The notes: generated by a model from the letters alone, not told the origin. DNA of 36,404 bases from Pelagibius sp. (GCF_028289705.1 NZ_JANQOI010000084.1:1-36404); one strand, 5' to 3'; shown: positions 15,849-26,558, numbered from the stretch's first letter. Numbers and translations are program-made.

Positions 15849-16904
15849 TCATTGGTCCCGTTCCTCCGGGGCCGCCTCTTCGGCACCTTCGGCACCGGCG
15901 GCGCCGTCTTCGGGAAACATTTCCAGCGCCGCGCGTTGGCGCAGGCCGCCGACCAGCTTGTTGATGGTTTCCTTGTTCAGCTCCTCGCGCAGCTGGGCCT
16001 GCATGTCCAGGAACGAGGGGATGTCGTCGTCGCGGCGGTCAACCAGCAGGATCACATGCCAGCCGAAGTCGGTTTCCACCGGTTCCGCCGTGTAGCTGCC
16101 CGGCTCCAGGGCGTCGAGCGCTTTGGCAAAGGCCGGGTCCATGCGCCGGGCGAAGAAATAGCCGAGATCGCCGCCACGCTCTGCCGAGGGCCCGATGGAG
16201 CGTTCACGCGCCAGCGTCGGAAAGACCGCGCCGCCGTCGAGGGCGGCGATGGCCTCCTGCGCCGCCTCCTCGCTATCGACCAGGATGTGGCGGGCCCGCA
16301 CTTCGCGGTTGGCGCGGCGCAGCGTGACCAGGGCGTCGTAACGCGCCCGTAGCGCCGCGGTGGTCACCTGCGCGGCCAGATAGCGCTCGAGCAGCAGGTT
16401 CGACAGCAGGCGATCCTCGAAGGCAACGACCTGCTGGCGCAGCCCCGCGTCCTCCTGCAGGCCCTCCGCGCGCGCCGCGTCGGCCAGGAGGCGGACATCC
16501 ACCAGCCGGTCCAGCAGGGCCGGAAAGACGGATTCCAACTGGTCGTGGTAGCGCGCCGGCAGGTCCTCGGCGGAGGCGAGCACGGCGGCCCAGCGGATCT
16601 CGTGGCCGTTGACCCGCGCCACAACGGGATTCTGCGTTTTCATCTGCTCCAGCGCGTCGCCCAGACGGGCGAGCCGGGCCTCCGCTTCGCCAGCGTCCCG
16701 GCCGGTTTCGCCGGCGTCTTCGGGCAGGGCCAGGGGAAGCGTCGTATTGGCTGTTCCAGAGGTCGCCTGAGCGGCGAGCGGCTGCGCCGTGAGCAGACTG
16801 AGAGCCGCGAAAATCAGGAGGAAAAGGCAGAGAATTCCTGGGAAAAGGCCTTGCCCGACCGCCGACGCGGTGCTGGTCGCGATCTCTGGGTGGCGAGGCT
16901 CCAT
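15849..16904 (-). CDS. Secreted parvulin-type peptidylprolyl isomerase, paralogue 2
   Basis: A 351-residue homologue of the adjacent foldase. A cytoplasmic N-terminal stretch of about 17 residues is followed by a hydrophobic segment (about 19-40) ending PLAAQ, either a long signal peptide or a membrane anchor. The parvulin domain (about 195-300) contains VRARHILVDSEEAAQEAI, SIGPSAERGGDLGYF and VETDFGWHVILLVDRR. As in its neighbour, the C-terminus is Glu/Ala/Gly-rich. The shared architecture suggests tandem duplication, but the sequences are now clearly diverged. It is divergent from secA. Confidence 0.93.
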   Translation of the reverse strand: MEPRHPEIATSTASAVGQGLFPGILCLFLLIFAALSLLTAQPLAAQATSGTANTTLPLALPEDAGETGRDAGEAEARLARLGDALEQMKTQNPVVARVNGHEIRWAAVLASAEDLPARYHDQLESVFPALLDRLVDVRLLADAARAEGLQEDAGLRQQVVAFEDRLLSNLLLERYLAAQVTTAALRARYDALVTLRRANREVRARHILVDSEEAAQEAIAALDGGAVFPTLARERSIGPSAERGGDLGYFFARRMDPAFAKALDALEPGSYTAEPVETDFGWHVILLVDRRDDDIPSFLDMQAQLREELNKETINKLVGGLRQRAALEMFPEDGAAGAEGAEEAAPEERDQ

Positions 16905-16966
16905 GGCTACGCATCATGCACGCTGGCGGGCATATCACAAGGGCCGTGAAGGGCGCGCCGCCATCG

Positions 16967-16995
16967 TTGACAGGGCGTATCCTGGGGCCTATGTG
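16967..16995 (+). promoter_or_regulatory. Predicted sigma-70-type promoter of secA
   Basis: A perfect TTGACA (16967-16972), a 17-bp spacer, and TATGTG (16990-16995) lie about 50 bp upstream of secA in the 143-bp divergent gap. This is the best promoter match in the window. Confidence 0.65.
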
Positions 16996-17047
16996 TCACA
17001 CCACGAATATTCCGGCTTCGGACCCCTCTTTGCCTTAAGGATTCTGC

Positions 17048-19780
<2,733 letters not shown>

Positions 19781-19785
19781 GCTAA

Positions 19786-19939
19786 CCCCCCTCACCCTCC
19801 CGCTCACGCGGGCCCCTCCCTCTCCCGCGCTGGGGAGAGGGAAGACTCAACCGCGCATTTCGTTCCCTCTCCCCGCCGTGGGAGAGGGTTGCGCAGGCTT
19901 GGTGAGCGCAGCGAATCTAGCCGAAGCTGGGTGAGGGGG
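19786..19939 (-). repeat. Interspersed repeat with inverted ends, copy 3 (inverted)
   Basis: A 154-bp copy of the element at 565-723 and 3176-3334, but in the opposite orientation: the CCCGCTCACGCGGG block is on the left and the CTTCGGCTAG block on the right. It begins 5 bp after the secA stop and ends just before the relic of an acyl-CoA dehydrogenase gene. Confidence 0.85.
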
Positions 19940-19948
19940 TAGGGGCTC

Positions 19949-20027
19949 CTACTCCCCCGTCCTTACTAGGTTCAGGTAGCCGTCGCGGGTCTGCGGCGGC
20001 TTGCGCGCCAGAATGCGCGGAGATCAT
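19949..20027 (-). pseudogene. Relic of an acyl-CoA dehydrogenase 3' end
   Basis: This 79-bp stretch is a diverged copy of the last 26 codons of the intact gene at 20645-21850. In the matching frame it encodes an end containing QTRDGYLNL followed by VRTGE and a stop, against QTRDGYLNL-ARAGE in the intact gene. A 2-base gap relative to the intact copy breaks the frame, and similarity ends at about 20027. It is either the remnant of a former tandem paralogue or a fragment left by a duplication that brought in the membrane-protein gene between the two copies. Confidence 0.75.
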
Positions 20028-20054
20028 GAACAGTGGTAACGCCTAAGGGCCTGC

Positions 20055-20561
20055 TCAGGCGGATTGAAAATGCGAGATGATCTCATCCGCATCTTCCTTG
20101 CCGCGGAGCGTGAGGAGGCCGCTCTCCTCAGGTATTTGCATATGTTCTCCAGCGAAAACTCTGACGCCGAAGATTCGGAAGGAGTGCTCCTTGGATTCTC
20201 CGATCCTGTAGAGTTTCAGTTGATAGCCGAAAGGAACCTTGAAGGCCTCAATTTCGGCTACTTCGGATGGCCGATAGACCAACTCCACTCCGCTCCGCTC
20301 GTTCACCACTGCCAACTCGCCGTTGCGAAAGACATAGGTCGTTTCCCTCAGATCCGCCGCTTCCTGCCTCCATTTGCGCAGGCCCCGGAAAAACTGGATA
20401 ACCCCCGCTAACCCAGCACCGGCGGCGATGAAGAATCCGACACTCCACAGCTCGAACTGGGTCGCCATCCATGCCCCAACCCCGGCGAACAAAGCGTAGA
20501 AGAAGGAACTCAGGTAACCTTGGAAGATCGCGGCCTTCGCATAAGGCTTGAGAACTAGCAT
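20055..20561 (-). CDS. Unknown membrane protein, possible bacterial PH-like domain
   Basis: A 168-residue protein I do not recognise. Two hydrophobic helices (about 12-33 and 38-59) are followed by a basic turn (RGLRKWRQ) and a soluble C-terminal part of alternating short strands and a final helix. This part resembles small bacterial PH-like domains such as those in two-helix membrane proteins, but that is inference from pattern only. Codon use and GC are visibly lower than in its neighbours, and it lies between two copies of the same acyl-CoA dehydrogenase 3' end, which suggests insertion. It is downstream of and co-directional with the intact dehydrogenase-like gene. ATG at 20561 is the natural start. 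Confidence 0.75.
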   Translation of the reverse strand: MLVLKPYAKAAIFQGYLSSFFYALFAGVGAWMATQFELWSVGFFIAAGAGLAGVIQFFRGLRKWRQEAADLRETTYVFRNGELAVVNERSGVELVYRPSEVAEIEAFKVPFGYQLKLYRIGESKEHSFRIFGVRVFAGEHMQIPEESGLLTLRGKEDADEIISHFQSA

Positions 20562-20567
20562 TGGGGC

Positions 20568-20604
20568 ACACCACCAGACTGGCTGAATTCAATTAAGGTG
20601 GTGT
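20568..20604. repeat. Inverted repeat upstream of the orphan membrane protein
   Basis: ACACCACC (20568-20575) and GGTGGTGT (20597-20604) are perfect inverted copies around a 21-base AT-richer centre. The left arm is 6 bp upstream of the ATG at 20561. It may be an operator, an RNA structure or an insertion footprint. Confidence 0.45.
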
Positions 20605-20644
20605 TCGATGTGGGCACCCCTTTGCGATTGCCCGCGGACACGTA

Positions 20645-21850
20645 TCACTCCCCCGCCCTTGCCAGGTTCAAGTAGCCGTCGCGGGTCTGGGGTAGTTTGC
20701 GGTTCAGGATGCGCCCGGCGATCATGGTTCTGAGGATCTGGGCGGTGCCGCCGCCGATGGTGAACATGCGTGCATCGCGCACCATGCGCTCCAGGGGATT
20801 GTGGCGTGAATAGCCGGCGGCGCCGAAGAGCTGCAGGGCGTCGTTGGTCACCTTGATCGCCATTTCCGAGGCGAAGACCTTGGCCTGGGCCGCCTCCAAC
20901 GCGTCGGGGAAGCCGTCGCAGTCGGTGGCGTGGCGGATCAGGGCGCGGGCGGCGGCAAGCTGGGTTGCCATGTCCGCCAGCATCCACTGCAGGCCCTGGA
21001 ACTCGCAGATCGGCCGGCCGAACTGTTCGCGCTCGCAGGTGAAGGCCAGGGCGCGCTCGTAGGCCCCCTGGGCGATGCCGAGGGCCACCGTCGCCGCGCC
21101 CACGCGTTGGGCGTTGTAGGCGGACATGAGGGCCGCGAAGCCGCGCCCGAGGCCCTGTTCGGGGCGCAGCAGGTGCTCCTCCGGCACCTCCAGATCCTCC
21201 AGCAGGATCTCGGTCTCGGGGATGCCGCGCAGGCCCATGGTCGGCTCCCGCCGGCCGATGGTGAGGCCCTTGGGGGTTCCGGTCTCGGGATCGCGCACCG
21301 CGATGAAGCCGCCGATCCCCTGGTCCACCCCGTTCTCGAAGACCCGCGCGAAGATCAGATGCAGCCGCGAGACCCCGCCGCCGGTGATCCAGTGCTTGCC
21401 GCCATTCAGCACATAGCGGTCGCTGCGCCTCTCGGCCCGGGTGGTCATCTCCGTGGCGGCGCTACCGGCGGCCGGTTCGGTGATGCAGATCGCCGGCTTG
21501 TCGCCGGACAGCACCTGCGCCGCCGCCAGCCGGCATTGGGCCTCGCTGCCATAGGCCATGATGGCGCCGATGGCGCCCATGTTGGCTTCCACGGCGATGC
21601 GTCCGGTGACGCCGCAGACCTTGGCCATCTCCTCGATGACCAGGGTCGCCTCGAGATAGCCGAGGCCGGGGCCGCCGTAGGCCTTGGGGATGGTCATGCC
21701 GAAGAAGCCGGCCTCCCTGAGGGCGCGGCAGTTGTCCCAGGGATAGGCCTCCTCCCGGTCCACCGCCGCCGCGCGCGGCGCGATGACGGCCTTGGCCAGT
21801 TGGCGCGCCTGCGCCTGGATCGACTCCTGTTGTGCCGTCAGCCGTGTCAT
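20645..21850 (-). CDS. Acyl-CoA dehydrogenase-fold protein, probable 3-sulfinopropanoyl-CoA desulfinase-like
   Basis: A 401-residue protein with the full acyl-CoA dehydrogenase fold: N-terminal helices, a middle beta domain (ICITEPAAGSAATEM, WITGGG), and a C-terminal helical FAD/tetramer region (REQFGRP, QLFGAAGYSRHNPLERMVRD). Both places where dehydrogenases carry the catalytic glutamate are changed. The usual YEGT position reads GGGT, and the isovaleryl-type position is Gln248 (NAQR). Arg84 (VTGRIAVEAN) and the LPQTRDGY ending agree with my memory of the desulfinase Acd of Advenella, which removes sulfite from 3-sulfinopropanoyl-CoA. A plain dehydrogenase role is thus less likely. No CoA transferase or thiol dioxygenase genes are adjacent. 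A relic of a similar gene lies about 620 bp downstream. Confidence 0.85.
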   Translation of the reverse strand: MTRLTAQQESIQAQARQLAKAVIAPRAAAVDREEAYPWDNCRALREAGFFGMTIPKAYGGPGLGYLEATLVIEEMAKVCGVTGRIAVEANMGAIGAIMAYGSEAQCRLAAAQVLSGDKPAICITEPAAGSAATEMTTRAERRSDRYVLNGGKHWITGGGVSRLHLIFARVFENGVDQGIGGFIAVRDPETGTPKGLTIGRREPTMGLRGIPETEILLEDLEVPEEHLLRPEQGLGRGFAALMSAYNAQRVGAATVALGIAQGAYERALAFTCEREQFGRPICEFQGLQWMLADMATQLAAARALIRHATDCDGFPDALEAAQAKVFASEMAIKVTNDALQLFGAAGYSRHNPLERMVRDARMFTIGGGTAQILRTMIAGRILNRKLPQTRDGYLNLARAGE

Positions 21851-21947
21851 CCCGTCTCCGCCTCGCCATCGAACCCCGGCGAGTATGGGGAGCGTGGCGC
21901 GGAGGGGTCAAGCGGCTGCGGGCTGGCCCCGCCGCTCCGAACCCTCC

Positions 21948-22949
21948 CTACCGCGCTGCCAGGGCCAGTCGGCCTTCGCTCACCTGGTAGAAGACCAGCC
22001 CCGGAAGCCCGATCAGGAGTTCGCGCAGGCGCTTGGCGAGGGAGACGGAGAGGGCGATCTCCGCTGGGACCCCGACCAATGCGCCGAGCAGGATGAAGCC
22101 GCCCTCCTGGACGCCGTAGGCGCCGGGCACGGCAAAGGCGGCGGAGCGCAGGGTCTGAGCCAGGCATTCGATCATCAGGGCCTCCAGAAGGCCGATGGGG
22201 TGGCCCATGAAGGCGAGGGTGAGCCAGACCTCCAGGGCGATGATCAGGCGCGAGGCCAGACGGATGGCCAGGTGCGCCACCAGGGGGGCGGGGGCGGCAC
22301 AGGTCTGGCGGACCGCGGCGTCCAGTTCGCCGGCCCGCTCAGTCAGGGAGAAGGGGCGGTTGTCCCCCGCCATCCGCGCGCGCGCCGCGGAGCGCTGAAA
22401 GGCCCGCTCCGCCATGGCCGCCAGGCGCTGGAACAGGCCGCGACGCTGGGCGCGGTAGAACAGCGGGATCAGGGCCAGAAGGAAGACGGCAAAGCCCAGG
22501 GAGACCGGCACCAAGCCGCTGTTGCCCACCAGCAGCAGCGCCAGGACCACGCCGATCAGCGCCACCACGGCCTGGCCCACCGTCTGCAGCAGTTTGTCGA
22601 CGATGGCGGTGGCCACCATGGTCGCGGCGGGGGCCGCGCGGCGGCCGAGCCAGGCCGCCTTGGCGATCTCGCCGCCGATCTGGGCCACCGGTAACAGCCA
22701 ATTGATCGAAAGTGCGATCCACGTTGCCGTGCACAGCCGTTGCAGGGAAGGACGGGTCCCTTCCGGGAAGATGACGGCCCAGGCCAGCGCGGAGAGGAGC
22801 AGCGGTATGAGAAACAGCGGAACCAGCCACAACAGCCGGAATCCGGCGCGACTCAAGGCATCCGCGACCTCGCCCAGGCCCTGCCAGGCGACGATGCCGA
22901 TCGCAAGGGTAAGGCCGAGAAGGAAGGCGGGAAGGAGCAGTTTGCGCAT
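21948..22949 (-). CDS. HpnL-like / lysylphosphatidylglycerol synthase-type membrane protein
   Basis: A 333-residue integral membrane protein with about eight helices, of the lysylphosphatidylglycerol synthase transmembrane-domain (UPF0104) family. The C-terminal FAVPGAYGVQEGGFILLGALVG and LAKRLRELLIGLPGL segments are close to HpnL proteins of hopanoid gene clusters, and NWLLPVAQIGGEIAKA is the family's first-half signature. No other hopanoid gene is in the window, so a hopanoid transport role is only a family-based guess. ATG at 22949 starts right before the first helix; a GTG at 22982 is an alternative. It is divergent from dgkA across an AT-rich gap. Confidence 0.82.
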   Translation of the reverse strand: MRKLLLPAFLLGLTLAIGIVAWQGLGEVADALSRAGFRLLWLVPLFLIPLLLSALAWAVIFPEGTRPSLQRLCTATWIALSINWLLPVAQIGGEIAKAAWLGRRAAPAATMVATAIVDKLLQTVGQAVVALIGVVLALLLVGNSGLVPVSLGFAVFLLALIPLFYRAQRRGLFQRLAAMAERAFQRSAARARMAGDNRPFSLTERAGELDAAVRQTCAAPAPLVAHLAIRLASRLIIALEVWLTLAFMGHPIGLLEALMIECLAQTLRSAAFAVPGAYGVQEGGFILLGALVGVPAEIALSVSLAKRLRELLIGLPGLVFYQVSEGRLALAAR

Positions 22950-23039
22950 GTCACGTCGGGGGTTGGCCGTCCCTGGGGCCACCGTTGCAAAATCCGGCGG
23001 TCCGTCATAAATATGTAACTATTCAACCTGAAGTAATTC

Positions 23040-23062
23040 GAACCGGTTCAAGCCTCTTTGAA
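23040..23062. promoter_or_regulatory. Overlapping palindromes in the HpnL-like / dgkA divergent gap
   Basis: GAACCGGTTC (23040-23049) is a perfect 10-bp palindrome. It overlaps TTCAA-N6-TTGAA (23047-23062). Both lie in a roughly 90-bp AT-rich island inside the 209-bp gap between divergent genes, a likely site for promoters and an operator. No regulator is identified. Confidence 0.35.
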
Positions 23063-23104
23063 TGCGGTCAGCGTTACCTATCTAGAGTTTCCGCAATCCA
23101 CAAC

Positions 23105-23121
23105 AGCGGGCGGTGCCCGCT
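23105..23121 (+). promoter_or_regulatory. Hairpin in the dgkA leader
   Basis: AGCGGGC (23105-23111), a GGT loop, and GCCCGCT (23115-23121) form a perfect 7-bp stem about 37 bp upstream of dgkA. It is followed by CCGTCTCTTTCG, a weak T-rich run. It may be an attenuator, or only a leader structure. Confidence 0.3.
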
Positions 23122-23158
23122 CCGTCTCTTTCGTAGTCTCCCCGAGTGAACACCAGCT

Positions 23159-23575
23159 ATGGATCTGAACCGAAAACACAAACCGCATGAGCGGGTGAAT
23201 CTGCCGAACCTGGCGCAGGCGAAACCGGCGCCGGTGCGCTTTGCCCGCCTCGGCTACGCGTTCGACGGGCTCAGGGCAGCCTGGCGCGAGGAGCCCGGCT
23301 TCCGCAACCACGTCCTCGGTGCCCTGGCCATGGTGACGACGCTGCTGGTGCTGAACCCGGCGGCGCACTGGTGGGCCCTGGCCCTGCTCTGCTCGGCCCT
23401 GCTGCTGGCCCTGGAACTGGTGAACAGCGCCATCGAGCGGGTCATCGACCATATCGACGGCCAGCGGCATCCCCGCATCAAGGCGATCAAGGACATGTCC
23501 GCCGCCGCCGTCATCGTCGCCTCAGCCGGTGTCTTCCTGCTGGGCATCGTGATGATCGTGGACACCCTCGCCTGA
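23159..23575 (+). CDS. dgkA: Diacylglycerol kinase (DgkA family)
   Basis: A 138-residue member of the small integral-membrane lipid kinases, which phosphorylate diacylglycerol (or undecaprenol in some groups) in the inner membrane. After a 25-residue polar N-terminus come an amphipathic region, three membrane helices, and the signature LELVNSAIERVIDHID (about 85-100), whose Glu and Asn bind metal-ATP. KDMSAAAVIVAS at about 120 is the second conserved block. The ribosome binding site is weak. The gene stands alone, ending 27 bp from the convergent oppF stop. Confidence 0.93.
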   Translation: MDLNRKHKPHERVNLPNLAQAKPAPVRFARLGYAFDGLRAAWREEPGFRNHVLGALAMVTTLLVLNPAAHWWALALLCSALLLALELVNSAIERVIDHIDGQRHPRIKAIKDMSAAAVIVASAGVFLLGIVMIVDTLA

Positions 23576-23602
23576 GCGCAGTTGCCGGGCGCGCTGTCGT
23601 GC

Positions 23603-24592
23603 CTATTCCCGCCAGTGGTGGCAGGCGATGAGGTGGCTGTCGCCGCTGCCGTCTTCCTCCAGGGGCGGCGTTTCCTTGGCGCAAAGCTCGCTGGCCTTGG
23701 GGCAGCGGGTGCGGAAGACACAGCCCGAGGGCGGCGCCATGGGCGAGGGTAGGTCGCCCTGCAGCACCACGCGCCGCTTGTTGCGCTCCTTGTCCGGATC
23801 GGGGATCGGCACGGCGGAAATCAGCGCCCGGGTGTAGGGGTGGCGCGGGGCGGCATAGATTGAGGCGCGGTCGGCGATCTCCATGATCTTGCCGAGATAG
23901 AGCACCATGATGCGGTGGGAGATGTGGCGCACCACCGAGAGGTCGTGGCTGATGAACAGCAGCGAGAGGCCGAACTCCTGCTGCAGGCGCATCAAGAGGT
24001 TGATGATCTGCGCCTGGATCGAGACGTCGAGGGCCGAGACCGGCTCGTCGCAGATGATCAGCTTCGGCCCCAGCACCATGGCCCGGGCGATGCCGATGCG
24101 CTGGCACTGGCCGCCGGAGAACTCGTGCGGATAGCGGTTGATCATCTGCGGCAGCAGGCCGACCTTGGCCATCATGTCCTTGACCCGCGCCTTCATCGCC
24201 GCCTTGCCGATGCCGGGCTCGAAGGTGCGCAGGGGCTCGCTGATGATCTCGCCGATCGTCATGCGCGGGTTGAGGCTGGCCAGGGGGTCCTGGAAGATGA
24301 TCTGCATTTCCTGGCGCTTGGCGCGGAGCGCCTCGGCATTCAAGTGCGCCAGATCCTCGCCCAGCCAGACCACCTTGCCGTCGGTGGGCGGGATGAGCTG
24401 CAGAACGGCGCGGCCCAGGGTCGACTTGCCGCAGCCGGACTCGCCGACGATGCCCAGGGTCTCGCCGGGCTGCAGCTCGAAGGAGACGCCATCGACCGCC
24501 TTCAGCGGCTGGTAGCGCCCGGCGAGGATGCCGCCGACGCGGATGTCGAAGTGGACCTTGAGGCCGTGGACGGAAAGGATCGGGCCGGTCAT
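23603..24592 (-). CDS. oppF: Oligopeptide ABC transporter ATP-binding protein OppF
   Basis: A 329-residue ATPase of the peptide/nickel ABC importer family. Walker A is GESGCGKST (50-58), the ABC signature is FSGGQCQRIGIARAM, and Walker B is LIICDEPVSALD. The C-terminal oligopeptide-type extension carries the cysteine motif CVFRTRCPKASELC that binds an iron-sulfur cluster in some homologues. ATG at 24592 is preceded by AGGAGG at 7 bases and overlaps the oppD stop in an ATGA junction. The frame upstream is a shadow of oppD. It is the last gene of the oppABCDF operon. Confidence 0.96.
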   Translation of the reverse strand: MTGPILSVHGLKVHFDIRVGGILAGRYQPLKAVDGVSFELQPGETLGIVGESGCGKSTLGRAVLQLIPPTDGKVVWLGEDLAHLNAEALRAKRQEMQIIFQDPLASLNPRMTIGEIISEPLRTFEPGIGKAAMKARVKDMMAKVGLLPQMINRYPHEFSGGQCQRIGIARAMVLGPKLIICDEPVSALDVSIQAQIINLLMRLQQEFGLSLLFISHDLSVVRHISHRIMVLYLGKIMEIADRASIYAAPRHPYTRALISAVPIPDPDKERNKRRVVLQGDLPSPMAPPSGCVFRTRCPKASELCAKETPPLEEDGSGDSHLIACHHWRE

Positions 24593-25656
24593 GGCTGGCC
24601 CTCCTGTACGGCGGTTTGCGATGAGGCGGCTTCTGACGAGGCGTCCGGCGCGCCGGCGCGCCGATCGGGCAGGGCCTCCAGGTGGCAGGCCTTCTCCCGG
24701 CCCGCCTCGATCCGGTGCAGCCCCGGCTCGTCGATGCGGCAGGCATCGAAGACAAAGGGGCAGCGGTCCTGATAGGCGCAACCCTCCGGCAGCGCCTGCA
24801 GGTTGGGCGGCTGGCCGGGAATGGTGTTGAGCTGCGTGGCGCCGGCCTGGTCGAGACGCGGCATCGAACTGAGAAGACCCAGGGAATAGGGATGCTGCGG
24901 GCGGTAGTAGATATCGCGCACCGCGCCCTTCTCCACCACCCGGCCGGCATACATCACCATCACCCGGTCGCAGAGCCCGGCGACCACGCCCAGGTCGTGG
25001 GTGATCATGATGATGGCGGTGCGGAAGTCGCGTTTCAGGTCGGCCATGAGTTCCAGGATCTGGGCCTGGATGGTCACGTCGAGGGCCGTGGTCGGCTCGT
25101 CGGCGATCAGCAGGTCGGGTTCGCAGAGCAGCGCCATGGCGATCATCACCCGCTGGCGCATGCCGCCGGAGAACTCGTGGGGATAGAGATCGAAGCGCGC
25201 CTTGGCGCCGGGGATGCCGACCCGGTCCAGCAGCTCGATGCCGCGGGCCCGGGCCTGGTCCTCCGTCATCCCCTTGTGTTCCACCAGCACCTCGGTCATC
25301 TGCTTGGAGATGCGCAGGAAGGGATTGAGGGAGGTCATGGGGTCCTGAAAGATCATCGACATGGTGACGCCGCGGATCTTGTTCAGCTCGCGGGCCGGCA
25401 GGCCGAGGATCTCCTGGCCGCGGTAGCGCACCGAACCGCTGGCGCCGCCGTTCTTGGCCAGGAGCCCCATGATGGAGAGGAAGATCTGGGTCTTGCCGGA
25501 GCCGGACTCGCCGACCACGCCGACGCTCTCGCCCTCGTCGATCCCGAAGCTCACCGAATTGACGGCATGCACCTCGCCGTCGGGGGTGGAAAAGCGGGTG
25601 TCCAGGTCCGTGACCTCAAGGACCCGGGCGCCGGTGCCGTTCGTTGTCGCAGCCAT
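24589..25656 (-). CDS. oppD: Oligopeptide ABC transporter ATP-binding protein OppD
   Basis: A 355-residue ATPase partner of OppF. Walker A is GESGSGKT (49-56), the signature is [15 protein letters not shown], and Walker B is [12 protein letters not shown]. The oligopeptide extension has [15 protein letters not shown]. The C-terminal 30 residues are a variable Ala/Ser tail. ATG at 25656 starts 2 bp after the oppC stop. The long frame further upstream is antisense-like noise through oppC. It overlaps oppF by 4 bp. Confidence 0.96.
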   Translation of the reverse strand: MAATTNGTGARVLEVTDLDTRFSTPDGEVHAVNSVSFGIDEGESVGVVGESGSGKTQIFLSIMGLLAKNGGASGSVRYRGQEILGLPARELNKIRGVTMSMIFQDPMTSLNPFLRISKQMTEVLVEHKGMTEDQARARGIELLDRVGIPGAKARFDLYPHEFSGGMRQRVMIAMALLCEPDLLIADEPTTALDVTIQAQILELMADLKRDFRTAIIMITHDLGVVAGLCDRVMVMYAGRVVEKGAVRDIYYRPQHPYSLGLLSSMPRLDQAGATQLNTIPGQPPNLQALPEGCAYQDRCPFVFDACRIDEPGLHRIEAGREKACHLEALPDRRAGAPDASSEAASSQTAVQEGQP

Positions 25657-25658
25657 GG

Positions 25659-26558
25659 TCACCGGTCCTTGGGATCGAGCGCGTCGCGCAGCCCGTCCCC
25701 GATGAAGTTGAAGGCGAAGAGCGTGACCGCGAGGAACAGTGCCGGGAACATCAGCATCCAGGGCGACTGCTCCATCACCCGCGCACCCTCGGAGATCAGG
25801 ACTCCCCAGGAGGTCAGCGGCTCCTGCACGCCGAGGCCGAGGAAGGAGATGAAGGACTCGGTCAGGATCACCTGGGGAATGGTCAGCGTCATATAGACGA
25901 TCACCGGGCCCAGCACGTTGGGAATGATGTGGCGGAAGATGATCTTCACGCTGGACACGCCGCCGGCATGGGCGGCCTCGATGAACTCCTTGCGTTTCAC
26001 CGAGAGCGTCTGGCCGCGCACGATGCGCGCCATGGTCAGCCATTCCACGGCGCCGAGGGCGATGAAGATCAGAAAGATGTTCCGCCCGAAGATCACCATC
26101 AAGAGGATGACGAAGAACATGAAGGGCAGGGAGTACATCACGTCGACGAAGCGCATCATCAGGTTGTCGACGCGCCCGCCGACATAGCCGGCCACGGCGC
26201 CGTAGGTGACGCCGATGATCAGGCTGACGGTGGTGGCGAGAATGCCCACCATCAGCGAGACCCGGGCGCCGTAGAGCGTGCGCACGAAGAGGTCGCGGCC
26301 GTTGCCGTCGGTGCCGAACCAATGGGCGTTCTCGAAGTCGGGGCCCATCTGGATGCGCTCCCAATAGACTTCGTCGTAGGGATGCGGGCTCAGGTAGGGC
26401 GCCAGGACCGCCATCACGGCGATGATCCCCAGGACGACCATGGAGACCACGGCGGCCTTGTTGCGGAACAGACGGATGCGCGCATCCTGCCAAAGGGAGC
26501 GGCCTTCCAGTTCTTCCATGCCGGCCATGGCATCGGCGGAGGCGGTGGTGTGGATCAT
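25659..26558 (-). CDS. oppC: Oligopeptide ABC transporter permease OppC
   Basis: A 299-residue inner-membrane permease with the OppC-type N-terminal extension, the HWFGTDGNGRDLFVRTLYGARVSL signature, and the coupling EAAHAGGVSSVKIIFRHIIPN (EAA) loop. Six membrane helices are expected. Two starts fit: ATG 26558, which shares one base with the oppB stop (TGATG), and GTG 26561, in a GTGA overlap. Both imply translational coupling to oppB. Confidence 0.96.
   Translation of the reverse strand: MIHTTASADAMAGMEELEGRSLWQDARIRLFRNKAAVVSMVVLGIIAVMAVLAPYLSPHPYDEVYWERIQMGPDFENAHWFGTDGNGRDLFVRTLYGARVSLMVGILATTVSLIIGVTYGAVAGYVGGRVDNLMMRFVDVMYSLPFMFFVILLMVIFGRNIFLIFIALGAVEWLTMARIVRGQTLSVKRKEFIEAAHAGGVSSVKIIFRHIIPNVLGPVIVYMTLTIPQVILTESFISFLGLGVQEPLTSWGVLISEGARVMEQSPWMLMFPALFLAVTLFAFNFIGDGLRDALDPKDR

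Noticed and set aside
21948-23575. A hopanoid biosynthesis cluster suggested by the HpnL-like gene
   Set aside because: No squalene synthase, cyclase or other hpn gene is nearby, and the family is broader than hopanoid transport.
24589-26493. A 634-codon frame suggesting a fused permease-ATPase in the opp operon
   Set aside because: The first 279 codons are an out-of-frame reading of oppC; OppD proper starts at 25656.
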